Position numbers and translations under genes: made by a program. Under the pieces are notes generated by a model. That model worked only from the letters and a program-made list of their open reading frames with translations. It did not search any database and was not told where the DNA came from. Positions 59,103-64,000 of a stretch of 64,000 bases of DNA are shown here, piece after piece; the first letter of the stretch is position 1; every line of letters begins with the position of its first letter. This stretch comes from an uncultured Eubacteriales bacterium (GTDB lineage Bacteria; Bacillota; Clostridia; Oscillospirales; UBA644), in contig CAJLLT010000004.1 of assembly GCA_905207625.1 (NCBI GenBank), forward strand, positions 37,341 to 101,340. The letters run 5' to 3'.

Positions 59103-59960
59103 TTACTTATGCTTTCCCTGGAAGAAAAGAGCCACTGTTCCGGGCCCCACGTGAGAACCGGTGACGGGCTCATAGAAGACACTCAGACAGCTCCCGGTAA
59201 ACCCACGGTCGGATAACATCTGCAGAAGAGCATCATGCCCCTCTTCATTATCCGCATGTGCAATTCCTATCGGTGCGGATTTATCCGCAGCAAGGCTTTC
59301 ATAACGGTCCGCAAGATCGGTCAGTGCGGCTTTTGTCCCCCGGACTTTGCCGCAGGAAACTATTCTCCCGTCAGCCGCCCCCGTAAGTATGGGCTTAATT
59401 TTAAGTATCGTTCCCACGACAGCCGCAACTCCGCTGATCCTGCCCCCCTTTTTCAGGTATTCAAGGTCATCAACGGTGAAAAACTGGCACATGGTGTTTC
59501 TTCTGGAGGAAACGTACCCCGTGATCTCGGCAAAGGAATGCCCTTTCCGTATCATCTCTCCGCACTCAAGGACCAGAAGCCCTTCGCCGAGGGATGCGGC
59601 AAAAGTATCTACGGCAGCTATGCGGTTTGCGGGAAATTCAGAAGCAAGCTCCTCTGCGGCTACCGCCGCGGCATGAGCCGTACCGCTGATCCCTCCGGAC
59701 ATGCCGACATACAGAACGTCATTCCCTTCGGATAAGGCTTTACGAAACGCTTCCGAAAAGTCCATTATGTTTATCATTGACGTCCTGACCTCAGCTCCGG
59801 ATCTCATCGCATCGTAAAATGCTTTCCCGTCAAAAGCCGACTCTGTGGGATCAACGCTCTCCCCGTCAATGCTGTACCTGAGAGGTATCACCGTTATGCC
59901 GTATTTTTCAGCAAGATCCCGGGGCAGATTTGCTCCGGAATCGGTAAAAAGTCTTATCAT
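59103..59960 (-). CDS. DegV-family fatty-acid-binding protein
   Basis: A 285-residue DegV/FakB-type protein. These bind a fatty acid for phosphorylation by FakA; that partner is not in the window. Signs: FTDSGANLPRDLAEKYGI at 4-21 with the Thr/Asp/Ser site, VRTSMINIMDFSEAF near 62-76, YVGMSGGISGTAHAA near 86-100, and the C-terminal GPGTVALFFQGKHK. The start at 59960 has AAAGGAG 8 bases upstream. It is monocistronic. Confidence 0.88.
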   Translation of the reverse strand: MIRLFTDSGANLPRDLAEKYGITVIPLRYSIDGESVDPTESAFDGKAFYDAMRSGAEVRTSMINIMDFSEAFRKALSEGNDVLYVGMSGGISGTAHAAAVAAEELASEFPANRIAAVDTFAASLGEGLLVLECGEMIRKGHSFAEITGYVSSRRNTMCQFFTVDDLEYLKKGGRISGVAAVVGTILKIKPILTGAADGRIVSCGKVRGTKAALTDLADRYESLAADKSAPIGIAHADNEEGHDALLQMLSDRGFTGSCLSVFYEPVTGSHVGPGTVALFFQGKHK

Positions 59961-60041
59961 GTAAAATTTTCTCCTTTCAATCAGGATCCGCCCGGAAAAT
60001 ACATCCGCGAAGGTTTTGTCTTCCGACCGGACTGCGTACCC

Positions 60042-60059
60042 CACACGGCCCGCCGTGTG
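60042..60059 (-). other. GC-rich hairpin in the degV leader
   Basis: A perfect 8-bp inverted repeat (CACACGGC with GCCGTGTG) with a 2-base centre, about 80 bases before the degV ATG. No T-run follows. It may be an mRNA structure or a protein-binding palindrome. Confidence 0.45.
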
Positions 60060-60108
60060 TAAATCCCGGAAGCTGATTTTTTTAAAAACCGCTACGGGCA
60101 TTGTATAA

Positions 60109-60137
60109 ATGATAACATATCGCGGCACATAAAGCAA
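60109..60137 (-). promoter_or_regulatory. Promoter of degV
   Basis: On the minus strand TTGCTT (60137-60132) and TATCAT (60114-60109), spacer 17 bases, leader about 140 bases. Confidence 0.5.
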
Positions 60138-60177
60138 CCTACTTTCAAAGCAAAGCTCTCTACACATTTTTACGGCA

Positions 60178-60384
60178 TCTCTACCGCAAAAACGGTAACC
60201 GAACCGGGCGAAAACGTCCCTCTACCGTCAGTAGAAAAGCCGATAACATCAACGTTTTCAGGATGCATTTCAGATCAGATTTTCCCAAAAGGGTAAAAAC
60301 ACAGTCCCCGGCAGTTACGGTCCGGTAGAGAAGAACGTACATACCGAACCGCAGAAAAAAGCCCCACTTGCATGCCGGTAGAGA
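60178..60384. repeat. Four CGGTAGAGA motifs, two in each orientation
   Basis: TCTCTACCG at 60178-60186 and CTCTACCG at 60220-60227 face CGGTAGAGA at 60323-60331 and 60376-60384. A further CTCTACCG occurs at 56111-56118, upstream of tdk. The four sites lie between the degV promoter and the LysR gene, in a region with no coding sequence. They may be binding sites for a regulator, possibly the LysR protein; this is inference. Confidence 0.45.
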
Positions 60385-60915
60385 AATAATTACGGTTTTC
60401 GCCGCGGAGATTTTTATGTAAAGACCTGTAAAGACTTATGTAAAAGTGAATGACCGAAAGACAAAGTTATTTTCGGTTTCAGGATGCGTTTCCCCGGATG
60501 CGCGCACAGCCTTTACCCGGTTCCGGCAATGAGGATACAGTTGCCGTTTATTATGAAAAATTTTGCTATCAGACATGTAAAGCCACAAAACATTACACAT
60601 CATCGAAAGCCCTTCAATTCAAGGGAAAACAAAATAACTGACAAAAACCGGATAAGCACATTAAATGTAAAGCATTTTGGCTTGACAAGCCAAATAAAGC
60701 ACTTTGAAAATCCTTTCAGGTCCTCTTCACGGGAGCAAATGAAGCATGAAACAAAGATCGGGCTTCACAGAGAACCGGTAAAGGTGAAAGTGTATGTACG
60801 GATATTGTTCGGGAGCGCATTCCGGAAGAAAAATCCCCATTATTCTCCGGTAAACGGGCGAATTGTGCTCTTTTCCTTGAAATAATAATAAACAAGAGAC
60901 GAAAAATTTCGGATT
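60385..60915. other. Non-coding stretch upstream of the LysR gene
   Basis: About 530 bases with no gene I can support; the open frames here have no ribosome site and low-complexity, Lys/His/Arg-rich products. A perfect palindrome TTTGGCTT-gac-AAGCCAAA lies at 60676-60694. The region may be a decayed gene or regulatory DNA. Confidence 0.4.
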
Positions 60916-60943
60916 TTGTCACAGTTTCATGTTATTATATATT
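60916..60943 (+). promoter_or_regulatory. Possible promoter of the LysR-YfcE operon
   Basis: TTGTCA (60916-60921) and TATATT (60938-60943) with a 16-base spacer, 25 bases before the LysR ATG. The AT-rich -10 area allows other readings. Confidence 0.5.
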
Positions 60944-60968
60944 ATAAAGTCATGCGGGAGGCTTTGCG

Positions 60969-61910
60969 ATGAACCTTTTGCACATGAAGTACGCCGTGGA
61001 AATATCGGAAACGAACTCAATCAACAAAGCGGCTGAAAACCTGTATGTGGGGCAGTCTGCCCTCAGCCGTGCGATAAAGGAACTGGAATCGTCGTTGGGC
61101 GTAACTCTGTTTGAAAGAAGTCCGAAGGGAATGTTTCTTACCCCCGATGGGGAGGTTTTTGTGCGCTACGCAAAGACCATACTCAAGCAGGTGGATGACG
61201 TGGAGACAATGTTCAGCGGTAATCATTCCGGAAAAAAACGTTTTTCCGTTTCCGTCCCCAGAGCCAGTTACGTTTCGGAAGCTTTTGCCCGTTTTTCCAG
61301 AAGCATCGGTGAAAATGAAAAAGCCGAGCTTTTCTACAAAGAAACAAATTCCATAAGGGCAATAAAAAACATCCTGCAGGAGGACTACAAGCTTGGTATA
61401 ATCCGTTATGCGGAAAGCTATGACCGGTATTATCGGGACATGATGGAAGAAAAAGAACTGGTATATGACCTGATAACCCGGTTCCGGTACGTCCTCGTGT
61501 TCAGTAAGGACAGCCCCCTGGCAAAGAAGGAAAATTTAAGCTCAAAGGATCTCGGCCGGTACATGGAAATTGCACACGCTGATCCTTATGTCCCCTCTCT
61601 GCCCTTTGCGGAGGTCAGAAAAGAAGAGCTTACGGACAGTTGCACACGGCGGATATACGTCTTTGAGAGAGGCAGTCAGTTTGAACTTCTTTCCCAGAAT
61701 ACCGATACATTCATGTGGGTCTCCCCGATTCCGGAAAGCCTTCTGAAACGCTACGGACTGGTTCAGAGATCCTGCCCGGAAAACAGGAAGATATACCGTG
61801 ATGTGCTTACTTACCGCAGGGATTATACCCTCACAGAACTTGACAGGCTGTTTATAGACCAGCTCATAAAAACCAGAGCAGAGGTTCTCGGAGAGGAGAA
61901 AACGGAATGA
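60969..61910 (+). CDS. LysR-family transcriptional regulator
   Basis: A 313-residue LysR-type regulator. The winged helix-turn-helix is at about 3-62 (MKYAVEISETNSINKAAENL, SQS-like GQSALSRAIKELESSLG, LFERSPKGMFLTPDG). An effector domain of the periplasmic-binding-protein fold follows from about 90 to 300. Such regulators usually control a neighbouring gene and themselves; here the linked gene is the YfcE phosphodiesterase, whose start overlaps the stop by 4 bases. The inducer is unknown. Confidence 0.9.
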   Translation: MNLLHMKYAVEISETNSINKAAENLYVGQSALSRAIKELESSLGVTLFERSPKGMFLTPDGEVFVRYAKTILKQVDDVETMFSGNHSGKKRFSVSVPRASYVSEAFARFSRSIGENEKAELFYKETNSIRAIKNILQEDYKLGIIRYAESYDRYYRDMMEEKELVYDLITRFRYVLVFSKDSPLAKKENLSSKDLGRYMEIAHADPYVPSLPFAEVRKEELTDSCTRRIYVFERGSQFELLSQNTDTFMWVSPIPESLLKRYGLVQRSCPENRKIYRDVLTYRRDYTLTELDRLFIDQLIKTRAEVLGEEKTE

Positions 61911-62452
61911 AACTTTTTATAGCCTCGGATATCCACGGAAGTGCCGGATACTGCCGGTCGATGCTGGACAGATACTGCGAAGAAAAGGCGGACAGAATGC
62001 TTCTTCTCGGAGATATCCTTTATCACGGACCCCGCAATGATCTTCCGGAAGAGTATGCTCCCAAAAAGGTCATAGAAATGCTCAACGGACTTAAAAACGA
62101 CATATTCTGCGTCCGTGGAAACTGCGACACGGAAGTGGATCAGATGGTCCTTGATTTCCCGGTGCTTTCGGATTACGCCGTGCTTGACATGGGCGGATTC
62201 ATCATATACGCTACCCACGGGCATATTTACAACGAAAAGAATCTCCCGCCGCTCCATCCCGGGGACATTCTTCTCAACGGACACACACATATCCCGGCAT
62301 GCACGGAACACGAAACGTATGTATACATGAACCCGGGTTCTGTCTCCATCCCGAAGCAGGACAGTCACCACGGGTACATGACTCTGGAAGACGGCACTTT
62401 TCTGTGGAAAGATCTCGCCGGAAACGTTGTCAACCGGTATCGCAGGAATTGA
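61907..62452 (+). CDS. YfcE/MJ0936-type metallophosphodiesterase
   Basis: A 181-residue calcineurin-like phosphoesterase. Metal motifs: SDIHGS at 7-12, LGDILYHGPRN near 34-44, GNCDTE near 71-76, THGH near 104-107 and GHTHIP near 125-130. YfcE enzymes hydrolyse phosphodiester model substrates; the natural substrate is not settled. The NDLPEEY segment after the second motif is typical of YfcE. It overlaps the LysR gene (ATGA). Confidence 0.88.
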   Translation: MKLFIASDIHGSAGYCRSMLDRYCEEKADRMLLLGDILYHGPRNDLPEEYAPKKVIEMLNGLKNDIFCVRGNCDTEVDQMVLDFPVLSDYAVLDMGGFIIYATHGHIYNEKNLPPLHPGDILLNGHTHIPACTEHETYVYMNPGSVSIPKQDSHHGYMTLEDGTFLWKDLAGNVVNRYRRN

Positions 62453-62480
62453 AATTTTACATTCTGCGGCATAAACCCTG

Positions 62481-62524
62481 AGCAAAAAACATTTCCGTCC
62501 GGGAACAGTCTGCGCTGTTTTTTG
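62481..62524 (+). terminator. Possible terminator after yfcE
   Basis: GCAAAAAACA (62482-62491) is an inverted copy of TGTTTTTTGC downstream, with a short AACAG/CTGTT hairpin just before the T-run. The stem is weak. Confidence 0.4.
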
Positions 62525-62609
62525 CTGATATACGGACTTTTTTACAAATACAGGGTATTTAAAACCAGGGTATATCGATATAAGCAATACCGATATGAAA
62601 AATAGGCAA

Positions 62610-62656
62610 TTCACAAACCTCCGGAAAAATGTTATAATTATCGTGACCGATGGTCA
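62610..62656 (+). promoter_or_regulatory. Alcohol dehydrogenase promoter with palindromic operator at the start site
   Basis: TTCACA (62610-62615) and TATAAT (62633-62638) are spaced by 17 bases. Directly after, TGACC-gat-GGTCA (62644-62656) is a perfect palindrome that covers the expected start of transcription. A second inverted pair, ATATCG and CGATAT, lies upstream around 62570-62596. This layout suits a repressor site. It does not match the Rex consensus that I know. Confidence 0.65.
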
Positions 62657-62691
62657 TAATAACATCAACTGTATCAAGGAGGACATTACCT

Positions 62692-63909
62692 ATGGCACGT
62701 TTTACATTACCCAGAGATTTGTATCATGGAAAAGGAGCATTGGAAGCTCTTAAAACTTTTGAAGGCAAACGCGCAATCATCTGTGTAGGCGGCGGCTCAA
62801 TGAAGCGTTTCGGTTTTCTTGACAAGGCCGTTGATTATCTTAAACAGGCGGGAATGGAAGTTGAACTCTTTGAGGGAATCGAACCCGATCCGTCGGTTGA
62901 GACTGTTATGCGCGGAGCTGAGGCGATGCTGAAATTCCAGCCGGACTGGATTATCGCTATGGGCGGCGGTTCTCCCATAGACGCTGCCAAGGCAATGTGG
63001 ATAAAATATGAATATCCCGAAGTGACCTTCGAAGATATGTGCAAAGTTTTCGGACTCCCGAAACTTCGTAAAAAAGCTCATTTCTGCGCCATTTCTTCCA
63101 CTTCCGGCACTGCCACCGAAGTAACGGCGTTTTCTATAATCACCGATTATTCCAAGGGAATAAAATATCCTATCGCAGACTTCGAGATTACCCCCGACGT
63201 GGCTATAGTTGACCCCGATCTGGCTGAGACCATGCCCAAGAAGCTGGTTGCCCATACCGGTATGGACGCTATGACCCACTCTATCGAAGCCTTTGTTTCC
63301 ACCGCTAATTCCGACTACACCGATCCTCTGGCTCTTTATGCGATAAAGATGATCCAGAATGATCTTGTGGACTCCTATAACGGAGACATGGCAAAGCGCG
63401 ACAGTATGCACAACGCCCAGTGTCTCGCCGGCATGGCGTTCTCCAACGCACTGCTTGGTATAGTTCACTCCATGGCACACAAGACCGGTGCCGCATTTGC
63501 CGACTACGGCGCGCACATCATTCACGGTGCCGCAAACGCTATGTACCTGCCCAAGGTCATCGCTTTCAACGCAAAGGATGAGACCGCCGCAAAACGTTAC
63601 GCTGTCATTGCCGACTACATGAACCTCGGCGGAGAGACCGTTGAGCAGAAGGTAGATCTGCTGATAAAACATCTGCGTAAGATGAACGACGAACTGAATA
63701 TCCCCCACTGCATCAAGAACTACGGTGCGGACAGCTATCCGACGGAGAACGGCTTCGTTCCCGAAAATGTATTCCTTGAAAGACTGCATGACATTGCCGT
63801 CAACGCCATCGGCGACGCCTGCACAGGCTCCAATCCCCGTCAGCCCAGCGTAGAGGAAATGGAAAAGCTGCTTAAATGCTGCTATTACGACACCGAAGTC
63901 GATTTCTGA
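62692..63909 (+). CDS. Iron-containing (type III) alcohol dehydrogenase
   Basis: A 405-residue Fe-ADH. NAD site GGGSPIDAAKAMW near 95-107; substrate and cofactor part CAISSTSGTATEVTAFSII near 138-156; metal ligands in the region of IVDPDLAETMPKKLVAHTGM near 179-198, then DAMTHSIEAFVS near 199-210 and the His set HSMAHKTGAAF near 263-273 and HGAANAMYLP near 281-290. Length is right for a butanol-dehydrogenase-like or AdhE-C-like enzyme; the substrate is likely a short aldehyde or alcohol. The ATG at 62692 follows AAGGAGG; an upstream in-frame ATG lies inside the operator. Confidence 0.9.
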   Translation: MARFTLPRDLYHGKGALEALKTFEGKRAIICVGGGSMKRFGFLDKAVDYLKQAGMEVELFEGIEPDPSVETVMRGAEAMLKFQPDWIIAMGGGSPIDAAKAMWIKYEYPEVTFEDMCKVFGLPKLRKKAHFCAISSTSGTATEVTAFSIITDYSKGIKYPIADFEITPDVAIVDPDLAETMPKKLVAHTGMDAMTHSIEAFVSTANSDYTDPLALYAIKMIQNDLVDSYNGDMAKRDSMHNAQCLAGMAFSNALLGIVHSMAHKTGAAFADYGAHIIHGAANAMYLPKVIAFNAKDETAAKRYAVIADYMNLGGETVEQKVDLLIKHLRKMNDELNIPHCIKNYGADSYPTENGFVPENVFLERLHDIAVNAIGDACTGSNPRQPSVEEMEKLLKCCYYDTEVDF

Positions 63910-64000
63910 TGCAATGCCGTCAGGGCAGCACGGGGACAGGCCTCAGGGCTGACCGTCCCGGATAATATTTATTGCCATGTAACGGCTGCCGGAACAATAT

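Noticed and set aside
59961..60167. N-terminal extension of the DegV protein by 69 residues
   Set aside because: The added part holds a perfect GC hairpin and the likely promoter, and family members start at MIRLFTDSG.
60450..60885. Two overlapping small open frames (63 and 133 codons) upstream of lysR
   Set aside because: Biased composition, no ribosome site, no domain, and they cross a palindrome; kept only as a possible decayed region.
62797..63789. A 330-codon open frame antisense to the alcohol dehydrogenase gene
   Set aside because: The sense gene is complete with a strong promoter and ribosome site; the antisense frame has neither.
63910..64000. Terminator after the alcohol dehydrogenase gene
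   Set aside because: A GGGAC/GTCCC stem near 63944-63960 has a long loop and no T-run; too weak to report.

Overview
The window looks like chromosome of a Gram-positive, low-to-moderate GC bacterium of the class Clostridia, probably an anaerobic gut or rumen member. The signs are strong AGGAGG-type ribosome sites, a two-gene indolepyruvate:ferredoxin oxidoreductase with phenylacetate-CoA ligase, the rpmG-secE-nusG-rplK-rplA order, an mfd gene followed by a SurA-like lipoprotein, a Bmp/Nup nucleoside ABC transporter, and surface proteins with lipoboxes or C-terminal membrane anchors and no outer-membrane features. I cannot name genus or species. No tRNA, rRNA, CRISPR array, insertion sequence or prophage was seen.

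Layout. 1-2521 (minus strand): tcdA, then yajC, a TIGR04086 membrane protein, a sugar-phosphate isomerase-like protein and the first 16 codons of nrdR. 2638-12116 (plus): an XRE-cupin regulator with an acyl-CoA synthetase, then typA-pth-mfd and a SurA-like lipoprotein. 12238-14935 (minus): the tldD-pmbA protease pair. 15169-20463 (plus): galE, an anchored transglutaminase and a GH95 glycosidase. 20632-22868 (minus): rpmG-secE-nusG-rplK-rplA. A two-unit 124-bp tandem repeat follows, then a PBP5-family protein (23520-24917) that has lost its catalytic residues. 24992-31798 (minus): iorA-iorB-paaK-ACT-alpha/beta hydrolase-PhnP-like MBL, and a DUF4253 gene. 31990-36221 (plus): leuA-cimA-NodB lipoprotein. 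36309-41644: a DUF2238 membrane protein, an SDR, a DUF308 protein, citrate synthase and ilvE. 41784-45577 (plus): a membrane protein with two tandem MutS-like ATPases. 45656-55965 (minus): a nucleoside uptake and breakdown locus. 56194-58647 (minus): a large surface protein. 59103-63909: degV, an intergenic region of about 1 kb with repeated CGGTAGAGA motifs, a LysR regulator with a YfcE phosphodiesterase, and an iron-type alcohol dehydrogenase.

How the genes work together. The most coherent system is the nucleoside locus. One operon (tdk-deoC-deoD-deoB::cdd) and a second (bmp-ATPase-permease-permease-pdp) together give nucleoside import, deamination, phosphorolysis, pentose-phosphate isomerisation, aldol cleavage and thymidine salvage. 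Two points stand out: phosphopentomutase and cytidine deaminase are fused in one 525-residue protein, and the binding-protein gene has a long, highly structured leader and its own intrinsic terminator. leuA, cimA, citrate synthase and ilvE suggest branched-chain amino acid synthesis including the citramalate route; iorAB-paaK suggests conversion of aromatic 2-oxo acids to aryl acids via CoA thioesters.

Most unusual items: the DeoB-Cdd fusion; the motif-less PBP5 homologue next to promoter-like repeats; an alpha/beta hydrolase with Gly in place of the nucleophile Ser; the membrane protein/MutS-like/MutS-like trio; the bmp leader RNA; and a 12-bp stem that closes on the start codon of the TIGR04086 gene.
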